Positions 37,668-46,342 of a stretch of 64,000 nucleotides of DNA are shown piece by piece. This DNA is from Bin127 sp965221625. GTDB lineage: Bacteria; Chloroflexota; Dehalococcoidia; Lucifugimonadales; Lucifugimonadaceae. How positions within the stretch are numbered: position 1 is the stretch's first letter; the number at the start of each line of letters is the position of its first letter. The DNA is taken from NCBI GenBank assembly GCA_965221625.1, contig OZ244903.1, positions 1,054,001-1,118,000 on the forward strand. Direction: 5' to 3'. Made by a program: the position numbers and the translations under genes. Below the pieces are notes generated by a model. It worked only from the letters and a program-made list of their open reading frames with translations, did not search any database and was not told the origin of the DNA.

Positions 37668-38528
37668 TCAACCGGGTTGCTCAGGATCGCGTGGGTTCTG
37701 GTGCCCCGCGTGATACGTATAGATGGCCGGTTTGACCCAAGACGAGACGGACCCTTCCTTCAGTGCGGCTGCCCGAGTGGCGAAGATTAGGATGATTCCA
37801 GAGATTACCCCGAGGATCGAGAAGACGATTGCCCACAACCACGGCGGGAATATCGGATCTGGGATGTCGCTAGTCATGTTCACCATGCTGATGGAAGCCA
37901 CGGGTATGAAGAATGCAGCGACGATTAGGATGCGGAGTGCCAGTAGTGCCATCATCTCGATGTTTGATCGTTGCCATATCGCCCACGTCACTGCAACCAA
38001 GCTCATCAATGCAATTGCCGAACTGACCCAAGGGAAGTAGGGGAACCCGTCTCCGCCCATCGCGATCACGGCGTTGAGAGTGATTGCTGCCGCGCAAGGG
38101 ATACCTAGTAAGAAACCCAACAGCTGCCTGGGTATCTTCACTTTGTAACCGGATTCTCTAGGTGATGATCCGTATTTGTTGTCGCCATCGGTCCCGGGCA
38201 CGAAACCCAGCAATATGAACAGCAAGACCTGACCTACAACGGGCACGACATAGATTAGCAACAGCCAGGCGGAACGATTGCTGTCGTGCAACCGCTTCAC
38301 ACTGAGCGCGAACGAACCAACCAAAGATATGATCAAGCGCACAATCGAGTCAACTAACGCTGCAATCCAAAAATCTGGTTCCCAACCAATCACAATCTCA
38401 GCCGTTGCGAGGAATGCGAACGACCAAACAAAATTCACGATTGTAGGAACCACGACCGCGAACACCCAGTGCGTCGTTCTATCGACGCGGCCGTCCAGTG
38501 TGAAGTAGAGATTGCGGATTGTGGACAT
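37668..38528 (-). CDS. DUF805 family membrane protein
   Basis: A 286-residue paralogue and the first gene of the tandem array. DUF805 landmarks are IRNLYFTLDGRVDRTTHWVF, SVKRLHDSNRSAWLLLIYVV and LGFVPGTDGDNKYGSSP. The same multi-helix C-terminal extension is present (IFPPWLWAIVFSILGVISGI), followed by an extra hydrophilic tail ending HQNPRDPEQPG. The gap to the next copy is 41 bases, so the array is probably one transcript. Function is unknown. Confidence 0.85.
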   Translation of the reverse strand: MSTIRNLYFTLDGRVDRTTHWVFAVVVPTIVNFVWSFAFLATAEIVIGWEPDFWIAALVDSIVRLIISLVGSFALSVKRLHDSNRSAWLLLIYVVPVVGQVLLFILLGFVPGTDGDNKYGSSPRESGYKVKIPRQLLGFLLGIPCAAAITLNAVIAMGGDGFPYFPWVSSAIALMSLVAVTWAIWQRSNIEMMALLALRILIVAAFFIPVASISMVNMTSDIPDPIFPPWLWAIVFSILGVISGIILIFATRAAALKEGSVSSWVKPAIYTYHAGHQNPRDPEQPG

Positions 38529-38546
38529 GTTGCTCTCGGTTACTGA

Positions 38547-39377
38547 CTAGCTCGGTTGCCAGTTGTAGATCTTCGAGAGTGTGCCGCCCATCAACTGCGA
38601 TTTCTCGCGTTCGGTCAGTTCGTCGCTGTCGCGGAACGCATCGACGCCTTGCCTGTAAGTGAGCAGGTTCACCGCCCGAGTCCAGTCAGTACCCCACATA
38701 CAGCGGTTTAGCGTGTAGGCGTCGATGACCCGATGCAGATGCGGCCAGACGTCGGAGTAGGGATACGGCTCCGTCGAAAGTGTGCATGCACCGGATATCT
38801 TGATCGCCACGTTGTCGAGTTCTGCGAGTTCGATTACCGCACGCAGATCATCCCATCCATTCGCCGGTGCCGGAGGTTCGTACGGTTGGTTGAGACCTAG
38901 GTGGTCGATAACGAGCTGCGTGTTGGGATGGTTGACCGCCATATCTCGAAAGACGTCGAGTTTGCCGGAGCACATAACGTTGATGGGGATTCCGTGTTGC
39001 GCAGCGGAGTTGAGGATGCGACTGATGCCCGGGTGATCCGCCTCAATCTCGATGCGGGCAAGCATGATGCGCGCCCCGACCACTCCCGGATGCGACGTCC
39101 ACTCCTCCATCTGACGTTCGATGTCTGCGGCGTCTGGGTCGAACGGTCGGATCAATCCGAATTTTCCGGGATGTTGGTCGTAGACCTCAAGGGCGTACGA
39201 GGCGTCGTACTGGTACATCGAGAATGGCGAGACCAGCAACGCACCGTCGACGCCGACCTCGTCCATCGCCTGCACCATGTCGTCGCCGCTGACTTCGTCC
39301 GGTCCGTGTAGAAATCCGTGCCATGGACGCTCCGGTGTGTCTCGCAGGTAGGCGTGGACTTGGGAGTCGATGATCAT
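38547..39377 (-). CDS. Amidohydrolase-2 family TIM-barrel hydrolase
   Basis: A 276-residue metal-dependent hydrolase of the amidohydrolase 2 family, whose relatives hydrolyse lactones or decarboxylate aromatic acids. Features are the N-terminal IIDSQVHAYLRDTPERPWHG, in which only one His of the usual HxH pair is preserved (VHAY), a central LVIDHLGLNQPY and the C-terminal CMWGTDWTRAV containing the usual metal or catalytic Asp. The altered HxH suggests the metal-free or single-metal branch. The substrate is unknown. It is divergent from the sulfatase gene with 115 bases between starts. Confidence 0.82.
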   Translation of the reverse strand: MIIDSQVHAYLRDTPERPWHGFLHGPDEVSGDDMVQAMDEVGVDGALLVSPFSMYQYDASYALEVYDQHPGKFGLIRPFDPDAADIERQMEEWTSHPGVVGARIMLARIEIEADHPGISRILNSAAQHGIPINVMCSGKLDVFRDMAVNHPNTQLVIDHLGLNQPYEPPAPANGWDDLRAVIELAELDNVAIKISGACTLSTEPYPYSDVWPHLHRVIDAYTLNRCMWGTDWTRAVNLLTYRQGVDAFRDSDELTEREKSQLMGGTLSKIYNWQPS

Positions 39378-39443
39378 GAGCGATTCCTAGGCGAGCATGT
39401 GGCGCGTGCGCGGTCGAGATGGCTGCATTCTAACTGCGTTTGG

Positions 39444-39473
39444 TTGACGGTTATCCGCAACACGGTGTAAAGT
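39444..39473 (+). promoter_or_regulatory. Candidate sigma-70-type promoter for the sulfatase
   Basis: TTGACG (39444-39449) and TAAAGT (39468-39473) with an 18-base spacer, about 20 bases before the ATG. GGGGAGC follows as ribosome-binding site. The leader would be very short. Confidence 0.45.
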
Positions 39474-39492
39474 TTGTGCGGGGAGCAAGACC

Positions 39493-40806
39493 ATGCCAGA
39501 CAAACGTCCGAACATCATCATGATCATGTCCGATGACTTGGGTTACGAGTGCATCGGAGCCAACGGGGGCACGTCTTACGATACACCCCGACTGGACGCC
39601 ATGGCGGCGAATGGAATGCGCTTCACCGATGGTCACGTACTGCCGCTCTGTACTCCGACGCGCGTGGCGTTGATGACCGGCAAGCACAACTTCCGCAACT
39701 ACATCGGCTTCGGTTTGATCCCGCCCGACGAAGTGGGCTTTGGGCATCTCTTCTCGGATGCCGGTTACAACACGGTCATCGCCGGCAAGTGGCAACTCTA
39801 CTCCTACAACCCGCCGGACGAGAAGCCGGAGATGCGGAACAAAGGTCAGAAGATCGAGGACGCCGGCTTCGACGAGTTCTGCGTGTGGCACGCCCACCAC
39901 ACCGAGCACAAAGGCTCCCGTTACAAGGACCCGATCATCTACCAGAACGGCTCGTATCGTGAAGACACGAAGGGCAAGTACGGCGACGACCTGTTCTGCG
40001 ACTACATCATCGACTTCATCGGTCGGAATAAGGACGATGACAAACCGTTCTTCGCCTACTTCCCGATGGCGGCGACGCACAAACCGCACGAACCATCGCC
40101 GGACAGTCCCGAGTTCGACGACTTCGAGCCTCCGTCCAACAAGACGTTAGGTGCTCGCACCTGGGCAGCTCTCGAAGATGCGTCGTGGGGCGATGATCCT
40201 CGCTTCTACAGGGACATGGTCGAGTATCACGACAAGGTGATCGGTCGGCTTCTCGACTACCTTGAGGAGCAGGGCCTCAGCGAGGACACGCTAGTCATCT
40301 ACACCGGTGACAACGGTTCGCCGCACGACGTGTGCACGATGGTCCATGAGCACAACGAGATTTGCGGCGGCAAGGGCAAGACGAACGACCGCGGCACGCA
40401 CGTTCCGCTCATCGTGCAGCAACCCGGTACGGTGCCGGCTGGTTCGGTCAACTCGGATCTGGTCGACGTCACCGACTTCCTGCCAACGATGCTGGATGCC
40501 GCAGGCGTCGATGCTCCGGAAGGTTACGTCATCGACGGCTCTTCGTTCTATCCGCAGTTGAAGGGCGAAGCCGGCGATCCCAAGGACTGGCTCTTCTTCC
40601 ACTTCGAACCGATGAGCCCGCGCAATGACGCCGGATGCATCCGCTTCGTCCGGGACAAGGATTGGTCGCTCTACGAAACCGGTCAGCTCTACGACTTGAG
40701 CAACGACGTCGACGAGGAAGTCCCGATATTCGAAGACCAAGACAGCGAAGCGTCGGCGGCTGCGAGGGCGAGACTGCAACCCGTCTTCGCCGAGATGGTT
40801 GCCTGA
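39493..40806 (+). CDS. Sulfatase (alkaline-phosphatase superfamily), formylglycine type
   Basis: A 437-residue sulfatase. The N-terminus has the metal-binding segment PNIIMIMSDDLGYE. The active-site motif is CTPTRVALMTGKHNFR with Cys53 in the CxPxR context, so it should be converted to formylglycine by a maturase encoded elsewhere. Later landmarks are MAATHKPHEPSP, EYHDKVIGRLLDYLEEQGL and IYTGDNGSPHD, whose Asp-Asn are metal ligands. No signal peptide is visible, suggesting action on imported sulfate esters. The specific substrate is unknown. GGGGAGC precedes the ATG. Confidence 0.9.
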   Translation: MPDKRPNIIMIMSDDLGYECIGANGGTSYDTPRLDAMAANGMRFTDGHVLPLCTPTRVALMTGKHNFRNYIGFGLIPPDEVGFGHLFSDAGYNTVIAGKWQLYSYNPPDEKPEMRNKGQKIEDAGFDEFCVWHAHHTEHKGSRYKDPIIYQNGSYREDTKGKYGDDLFCDYIIDFIGRNKDDDKPFFAYFPMAATHKPHEPSPDSPEFDDFEPPSNKTLGARTWAALEDASWGDDPRFYRDMVEYHDKVIGRLLDYLEEQGLSEDTLVIYTGDNGSPHDVCTMVHEHNEICGGKGKTNDRGTHVPLIVQQPGTVPAGSVNSDLVDVTDFLPTMLDAAGVDAPEGYVIDGSSFYPQLKGEAGDPKDWLFFHFEPMSPRNDAGCIRFVRDKDWSLYETGQLYDLSNDVDEEVPIFEDQDSEASAAARARLQPVFAEMVA

Positions 40807-40911
40807 GCTTGCTATAGGCCGGTAAACCATCGCATTCGGGCATTGCCCGCGTCGGCGGACTCCAATTATTCCGGTTGGGATTCGAACGTTGACTTGGTCC
40901 GCACGCCTCAG

Positions 40912-40930
40912 AAAGCCCTCGCTGGGCTTT
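40912..40930 (+). terminator. Intrinsic terminator-like hairpin
   Basis: A 7-bp stem, AAAGCCC/GGGCTTT, with a 5-base loop, 105 bases after the sulfatase stop and 13 bases before the methyltransferase ATG. The A-flank and T-end are built into the stem, as in bidirectional terminators. Confidence 0.5.
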
Positions 40931-40943
40931 ACGCTTGAGTTTC

Positions 40944-42416
40944 ATGGTTCGCCGTCTCGTTGTCGAAGATAATCTCGTCGCGATGCGGCGGATGCGGGAC
41001 GAGTCGGTCGATCTAATCTACCTCGACCCGCCCTTCAACTCTGGGCGTGACTACCGGTTTTCATTCAACGGTCCGCGTTCGCTGAAGTCTCGAGCACGTC
41101 TGAGTGCGTTTGCGGATACCTGGTCGTGGGACGATGGGTGCGAGGCGATCTACTCGGCATTGACCGATACCCAGAACGGCGACGAATCGCATCAGAATTT
41201 GCGCCAAACCATTATCGGCTTGATCGGCATCTTGGGCAAAGGCGAAATGTCCGCCTATCTTCTCAACGTGGCGGTTCGGTTGACCGAGATGCGTAGGATC
41301 ACGCGACCAACGGCGACGATCTACCTGCACTGCGATCCCACGGCGAGCCACTACCTTAAGCTGTTGATGGATGCCGTCTTCGGCAGTGCCAACTTCCGCA
41401 ACGAGATCGTCTGGGCATACCGCGGCGGCGGAGTGCCGCGTCGCGACTTCGCCCGCAAGCACGACGTCATCCTGCGCTACTCGAAGAGCGACAACTACAC
41501 CTTCCATCCGCAATATGTCGAGTACTCAGATGCTTCGCGGAATCTGGTGACCAGCCGAGGCGGTGTGAGCATCGACGACCGCGCCCGCGATCTGGAGCGC
41601 GGGGCACACATGCCTGACTGGTGGTCTGACATCAACTCACTGCAGACCTGGTCGCCGGAGCGCACGGGCTACCCGACGCAGAAGCCTTTGCGACTGCTTG
41701 AGCGGATTGTCCGGGCGTCGACCAACGAAGGCGACGTCGTGCTCGATCCCTTCTCCGGATGTGGCACCACTTTACTGGCGGCGGAGAATCTCGCTAGGCA
41801 ATGGATTGGCATCGACGTCGAACCGATGGCATTGCACTTCATACGGGCGCGATTTCAAAAAGCGAAACTCGATCTCGACTTCGAGGTGTCGGGTATCACT
41901 TCGCTTGAGGCATCCGATGCGCCGCGCTGGCAGCAGTTGGCAGAGACGTCACCGTCGAAATTTGCGCGTGCCGCTATCGGGCTGGTCGATGGTTGCGTGC
42001 CTTGGCGAGATCATCCGCCGAGTGGTGGCATCGACGGTATAGTTACGTTCCCGACTGGCCCAGGTGAGAGTGGCTACGCAATCGTACGTGTCATCGGAGG
42101 TAGGTACCTAGGCACAGAGCTGGTGCGGGAGTTCGCAGGGGACGTTGAAGCCGAACGGGATGGCGGAGTAACCGCCGGGGTGCTCATCTGTGCGCAGGAG
42201 CCGAATACCGAGATGAATGATACGGCACAATCTGCGGGGCAATTTGCTGTTGCTGACCAGTCGCATCCACGTCTTTGCATCGTTTCAGTCGGCGAGCTGC
42301 TCCGACGAAAAAGAGACGGTCGCCCGGCATTGCCGCTCCCGACGTCCGACCGTGAAGTCAATGGTCACCGATCTCACACAGTCGCAGAAGCCAACTCGAC
42401 TGCCGCGTCGAGTTAG
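40944..42416 (+). CDS. Beta-class DNA methyltransferase with degenerate Mrr-like nuclease domain
   Basis: A 490-residue DNA amino-methyltransferase, probably adenine-N6. Motif order is that of the beta class: motif IV (LIYLDPPFNSGRDY) near residue 35, a variable target-recognition region near 150-235, motif X (TGYPTQKP) and motif I (VVLDPFSGCGTTLLAAE, then GIDVEP). Residues about 325-475 resemble the restriction-endonuclease domain fused to many such methylases: SGGIDGIV retains the Asp, but the expected QVKGG or QVKSG strand reads AIVRVIGG, losing the Lys. The EEPT..M..EAASAG-type segment is present as QEPNTEMNDTAQSAGQF. Methylation is probably retained and cleavage lost. I used the ATG at 40944; the frame extends to a TTG at 40935. 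Confidence 0.85.
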   Translation: MVRRLVVEDNLVAMRRMRDESVDLIYLDPPFNSGRDYRFSFNGPRSLKSRARLSAFADTWSWDDGCEAIYSALTDTQNGDESHQNLRQTIIGLIGILGKGEMSAYLLNVAVRLTEMRRITRPTATIYLHCDPTASHYLKLLMDAVFGSANFRNEIVWAYRGGGVPRRDFARKHDVILRYSKSDNYTFHPQYVEYSDASRNLVTSRGGVSIDDRARDLERGAHMPDWWSDINSLQTWSPERTGYPTQKPLRLLERIVRASTNEGDVVLDPFSGCGTTLLAAENLARQWIGIDVEPMALHFIRARFQKAKLDLDFEVSGITSLEASDAPRWQQLAETSPSKFARAAIGLVDGCVPWRDHPPSGGIDGIVTFPTGPGESGYAIVRVIGGRYLGTELVREFAGDVEAERDGGVTAGVLICAQEPNTEMNDTAQSAGQFAVADQSHPRLCIVSVGELLRRKRDGRPALPLPTSDREVNGHRSHTVAEANSTAASS

Positions 42417-42481
42417 TCAGTCGATCCGCATGGGTTCGCCATGTAAGATTTCGGTTTGACGGACTGTTGGTTGGATTGAGT

Positions 42482-42961
42482 ATGCGTTCGTTGCACCCCG
42501 AGTATCCAGAGCTGCTGCCGGTTGACGGCGGCCATCACCAATGCAGCGACTGCGACCGCGTAATCTACTCCGATCCGAAGGTCGCTGTCGCCGCCATCAT
42601 CTCGATGGATGGCGGCATCGTGCTGTTGAAGCGTGCCATCGAACCGGGGTTCGGCATGTGGTCATTCCCGTCCGGCTACGTCGATCGCGGCGAACAACTC
42701 GAGACGGCACTGGCGAGGGAAGTGATGGAGGAGTGCGGATTGGTCGTCGAGGTCAAGTGGCTAGTCGGTGTCTACAGTGGTAACGGCTCATCCGTCGTCC
42801 TCGTCGTCTACCACGCCGAACCAAAATCCGGGACTCTGGTCGCCGGCGACGAAACCTCGGACGCCCAAGTATTCGCCTTAGACGCGATGCCACCGCTAGC
42901 CTTCGAGCACGACAACCGCATCATCCAAGCCTGGCAAGCATCAAAGGGGATGCGGGGGTAG
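42482..42961 (+). CDS. NUDIX hydrolase
   Basis: A 159-residue NUDIX hydrolase (ATG at 42482; the frame extends to a TTG at 42467). The NUDIX box is GYVDRGEQLETALAREVMEE plus CGLV, matching GX5EX7REUXEEXGU. An N-terminal CSDCDRVIYSDPKVAVAAII resembles the half zinc ribbon found in ADP-ribose/NADH pyrophosphatase-like members. It probably hydrolyses a nucleoside-diphosphate-linked compound; the substrate is not determined. It lies between two methyltransferase genes and ends 13 bases before the convergent methyltransferase-HNH gene. Confidence 0.85.
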   Translation: MRSLHPEYPELLPVDGGHHQCSDCDRVIYSDPKVAVAAIISMDGGIVLLKRAIEPGFGMWSFPSGYVDRGEQLETALAREVMEECGLVVEVKWLVGVYSGNGSSVVLVVYHAEPKSGTLVAGDETSDAQVFALDAMPPLAFEHDNRIIQAWQASKGMRG

Positions 42962-42974
42962 GGGGTCGACTACC

Positions 42975-44434
42975 TCATGCAGGCAAGAGTTTCTGCATCA
43001 GCAACTTGTACTCAGCGGAGTCGTAGTGGTCCCGAACCCATGTAGCTCGGACGTCAGCTCTATCCCTCGCGTTGCTAGCCCATACTTCATCTCGCATCCA
43101 CCTCACAGATTGTTTCTTGTTCTGTCGCATCAGACCCCTCAAGGTGAGATTGTCTCGTTTGGTTCGGTTGCATGGTCCGCACAACAATATCCGATTGAGA
43201 ATGTGATTCTCGCCTCGATCAGACTTCGGGGTGATGTGATCGAGTTGCATGAACTCCTTCTCAAGGATCCGACCACATCCAGCACATATGACGCCATCCG
43301 ACGTACCTTGCGCGTCCGCGAGCAAAGCGAAGATCTGTTTGTGCGTTAACGTTTGCCACGGTTCGGTCGGTCGCTGAATCCTCAACCTGAAGCTTGGAGC
43401 GGCCATCTCGTTGTCGTCGGTGCGTGTAGGTGGGGTTCTCGAGTAGTTGATATCGCCGAAAGTGAGCAATCGTTCAGGATCGCGAACTGGGCTAGCAAGG
43501 CCTTCAGCCTGTAATCGATCGAGAACGACTTGATGGACTCCATCCCATATGTCGATACCTACCCAACGTCTGCCTAATCGTTCAGCAGCGACAGGAGTTG
43601 TGGCGCATCCAGCGAATGGATCAAGAACCAAGTCTCCCTGATTGCTGCTTGCTTTAATTATCCGTTCGTATAGTGCGAGGGGCTTTTGAGTGGGGTAGCC
43701 GGTTCGTTCGCGTTTCAGTCGACCTACAGGCGTCATCCCGTCTCGATCCTCCAACCACCAGTCCTCGGGGATTTTGCCTTTTTCGCTCAGTATCGCTCGC
43801 TTCTTGAATATGCCTGAGGTCCTGCCTGTGTCTCGTTTGACGTAGCTCGTTCGTACATCATCGCCATTGAAAGACCAAAGGTCAGACTTGGTGAAGAACA
43901 GAATAGTGTCGTGTTTGCGTGGGAACCACCGTTTGGTGTTGCTGGGGCCGGTGTATGCCCAAACGATCTCGTTACGGAAGTTCGAGCGACCGAATATGCC
44001 GTCCATCAGAGCTTTAACGTAAGCGTGCGCAGTGTGGTCGATGTGCAGGTAAATGCTGCCGTCATCGCGCAACACGCGGCGCATCTCCATCAACCGCACG
44101 CCCAACCAGCACAAGAACGCCGCCATGTCACTGCCAAACGCACCACGCGCGGCTTCGATCACCAGCAGAACGTTCGGCCAGTCGTCCTTGATCGCATCAA
44201 CCCACTCTTCGTGGACGTCTCGATCCCACGACCATCGGTCAGTGAATTTCGCCCCAGCCGAGAGGCTATCCGGAGTCGCGTGAAAGTCGCGGTTCTTGTT
44301 GAACGGTGGGTCGGTGGCGATTAGGTGAATCGTGCCACTGTTGATGCCACGCAGAAACTCGAGATTGTCCCCATGAAAGAGAGTTCGATTTGCAACGTTT
44401 GTTGCAACAGGGGGGGGGTATTTCCAGCTTTCAT
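42975..44434 (-). CDS. Beta-class DNA methyltransferase fused to HNH nuclease; 5' end disrupted or switchable at a G9 tract
   Basis: The uninterrupted catalytic frame runs from 44444 to 42975 and reads VATNVANRTLFHGDNLEFLR, then IATDPPFNKNRDF (motif IV). Further on are TGYPTQKP (motif X) and LVLDPFAGCATTPVAAERLG (motif I). The C-terminus is a CxxC-HNH nuclease: CAGCGRI, LQLDHITPKSD-type (QLDHITPKSDRG), NRILLCGPCNRTK. As sequenced, the frame has no ATG, GTG or TTG before a GTG at 44162, which lies beyond motif IV. An ATG at 44434 is out of frame by one base across the G9 tract; ten (or seven) G would join it, giving about 486 residues. It is paralogous to the gene at 60283-61662. Possible readings are phase variation, recent inactivation or a consensus error. 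Confidence 0.75.
44410..44418. repeat. G9 homopolymer inside the methyltransferase-HNH 5' coding region
   Basis: Nine G on the plus strand (nine C in the coding sense), six codons after the ATG at 44434. Its length decides whether that ATG reads into the methyltransferase frame. Confidence 0.9.
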
Positions 44435-44552
44435 TGCGGCGACGCTATAGCGAATCTGATGGTCAGATTATGACCCGTCTGCCCGAGTGGCAACAACCGT
44501 TAAGCAGGCAATGCCGCCAAGTTTCACATCTCTAAGTTCGAACCGAATCGGA

Positions 44553-44792
44553 TTATACACGCCGCCAACGGTCGAGGCGTTTGCCGCGATTTTTGGCATC
44601 GTCAGAGTTGGGGCTCGTCGAGTCTGATACGTACGACTCGGGTGCTCCGTACATGTATTTCTCCGCTTGCGCGTAAATCCGCTCCGCTCGATCAGATATT
44701 GCCATCAACTCAGTAAATCCGGGCACGAGCTCTGCTGCTTGAGCCAAGAGGAGTTGGTTCTCTTCGTCTCTGTTACACATTCTTGGTACCAC
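44553..44792 (-). CDS. Small hypothetical protein upstream of methyltransferase-HNH gene
   Basis: A 79-residue acidic-then-basic protein of no recognised family, predicted to be helical (NQLLLAQAAELVPGFTELMA, RAERIYAQAEKYMYGAP) with a basic end (GKRLDRWRRV). It starts with GTG; an in-frame ATG lies four codons later. It precedes the methyltransferase-HNH gene on the same strand by about 120 bases and could be a partner or regulator. No helix-turn-helix motif is evident, and it may not be a real gene. Confidence 0.4.
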   Translation of the reverse strand: MVPRMCNRDEENQLLLAQAAELVPGFTELMAISDRAERIYAQAEKYMYGAPESYVSDSTSPNSDDAKNRGKRLDRWRRV

Positions 44793-44850
44793 GATTAGCT
44801 ATGCTACGGGGGCACCGTGAAAATCGCACCACCGCGCGGCGAAAACCACC

Positions 44851-45609
44851 CTACCCCCTCGCCTGTGCGAGGTAGTTGCGAGCCTCGGCTAGGAGGAAGC
44901 GGGAGGCTCCGGAGACTATCCACTGCACGCCGCGCTCTTGCCAGAAGTGCGCTTGCTCGGGAGTTACACCCAACGTGCCGGAGATCTTGCCGGCCGCATG
45001 GGTCTTGTCTACCAGTGCCTCGATGACGCTGACTACCTCCGGGTGCTCAATCTGACCGGGATAGCCCATGTTGAGTGAGAGATCGCCGGGACCGAAGAAG
45101 ATGCAGTCGGCACCTTCTACGTTGATGATGTCGTCGGCATTCTCGATGCTCTCCGGCGTTTCGATCTGCAGGCAGACGAACGTCTCTTCGTTCGCTTCCT
45201 TGACGTACGACGCCTGATCTTGAATGCCGAACATCGCCGACCGACCGGAGAAGCCACCGCGCTTGCCGACCGGTGGATACTTGACGGCGTCGACGATCGC
45301 TTCGCCTTGTTCCCCGGTGTTGATGAGCGGCATCATCACGCCTTGTGCGCCGCCTTCGAGGTAGCGTTGGATGTGTTGCTGGTCGGTCATGCCAATGCGT
45401 ACGATCGGCGTCGTTCCCGAGAGTTCGGCGGCGCGGATCATGTTCTCGGACGTCTCGTAGTCCATGATTCCGTGCTCGCAGTCGATCACGACGAAGTCGA
45501 AGCCAGCCCAGCCCATCAGTTCAACGATTGCAGGTGCGGGCCAACCGACGAACGGTCCGTGCGTGGTGCCGCCGTCAAGCATCTTTCGCTTCATCGTGTT
45601 CGTTCGCAT
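44851..45609 (-). CDS. HpcH/HpaI-family aldolase
   Basis: A 252-residue class II aldolase/citrate-lyase-beta-like enzyme, related to 4-hydroxy-2-oxoheptanedioate aldolase, which cleaves 2-keto-3-deoxy sugar acid-like substrates to pyruvate and an aldehyde. Landmarks are GWAGFDFVVIDCEHGIMD, PIVRIG, GGAQGVMMPLINT, LQIETPESIEN (metal-binding Glu) and FFGPGDLSLNMGYPG (metal-binding Asp). I chose the ATG at 45609 because GGAGA lies eight bases upstream; the frame extends to 45690 inside tmk. It is the last gene of the minus-strand run beginning with rph. The natural substrate is unknown. Confidence 0.87.
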   Translation of the reverse strand: MRTNTMKRKMLDGGTTHGPFVGWPAPAIVELMGWAGFDFVVIDCEHGIMDYETSENMIRAAELSGTTPIVRIGMTDQQHIQRYLEGGAQGVMMPLINTGEQGEAIVDAVKYPPVGKRGGFSGRSAMFGIQDQASYVKEANEETFVCLQIETPESIENADDIINVEGADCIFFGPGDLSLNMGYPGQIEHPEVVSVIEALVDKTHAAGKISGTLGVTPEQAHFWQERGVQWIVSGASRFLLAEARNYLAQARG

Positions 45610-45662
45610 TGTTATCTCCTGCGGCACTTCGCCGAATTCGTGGTTGGGCTTACGCAATCGTA

Positions 45663-46331
45663 TTAGAAGAATGAGCTGACGTGTCGCCACACTTGACGGT
45701 CGATCTCATCGGGGTTTTGAGTGCCGTCGATCTCGACCCAGCGGTTCGGCTCCTGCTTCGCGAGCGTCCGATAGCCGCGCAAGACGTCGCGGTGGAATCG
45801 AGGCGGCAACTCTTCGAAGCGTCGCATCGTCTCGCCGTTCTCCTTGTCAGACTCTGCTCGGCGATTGAGTCCGACTTCGGGGCTGACGTTGAGGAATATC
45901 GTCAAGTCGGGGACGACGTCGTTGGTGGCCAATGCGTTGGCGTGTTTCAACCTATCTCGGTCGAGTTTGCCGCCGAAACCTTGGTACGCGAAGGTCGAGT
46001 CGGAGAAGCGATCGCCGATGACGACGATGCCTTCTTTGAGTGCGGGGATGATGACGTCATGCATCAACTGCGCGCGGGCTGCCATGAAGAGCAGGGCGTC
46101 GGCTGCCGGCACGTTCTTGCCTTGCGACTTCACCAGTTCCCGCACGCGTTCGCCGAGTTCCGTGGAGCCCGGTTCGCGCACGATCTTCACCGGACGATTG
46201 GCACGCGTCAGGCGTCGTTCCAACCGTTGTACTTGAGTCGTCTTTCCTGCACCGTCGCCGCCTTCGAACGAGATGAAAGGTGCCTGGTGAACGGACCTGC
46301 GCGGCGGCAAGGGTTTGGTTTGCGTTGCCAC
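45663..46331 (-). CDS. tmk: Thymidylate kinase
   Basis: A 222-residue dTMP kinase that makes dTDP for DNA synthesis. It has the P-loop FISFEGGDGAGKTTQV near residue 20, the dTMP-binding VREPGSTELGERVR, the DR motif VVIGDRFSDSTFAYQGFG and the lid region LNRRAESDKENGETMRRFEE. A GTG start lies 11 bases after the stop of the R3H ATPase gene, so the two are probably co-transcribed, a linkage common in Chloroflexota. The first 15 residues are an unusual basic extension. Confidence 0.92.
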   Translation of the reverse strand: MATQTKPLPPRRSVHQAPFISFEGGDGAGKTTQVQRLERRLTRANRPVKIVREPGSTELGERVRELVKSQGKNVPAADALLFMAARAQLMHDVIIPALKEGIVVIGDRFSDSTFAYQGFGGKLDRDRLKHANALATNDVVPDLTIFLNVSPEVGLNRRAESDKENGETMRRFEELPPRFHRDVLRGYRTLAKQEPNRWVEIDGTQNPDEIDRQVWRHVSSFF

Positions 46332-46342
46332 GAGGGGTTGCC

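Noticed and set aside
40870..40900. tRNA T-loop-like sequence (GTTCGAATC) on the minus strand next to the methyltransferase gene
   Set aside because: The T-stem has a C-C mismatch at its second pair and no D-arm, anticodon arm or acceptor partner could be fitted. It could be a remnant attachment site, but nothing supports that.
44410..44418. The number of G9 tracts as evidence of selection in itself
   Set aside because: A rough estimate from base composition gives about one such run expected by chance in 64 kb, so only their position relative to start codons is used as an argument.
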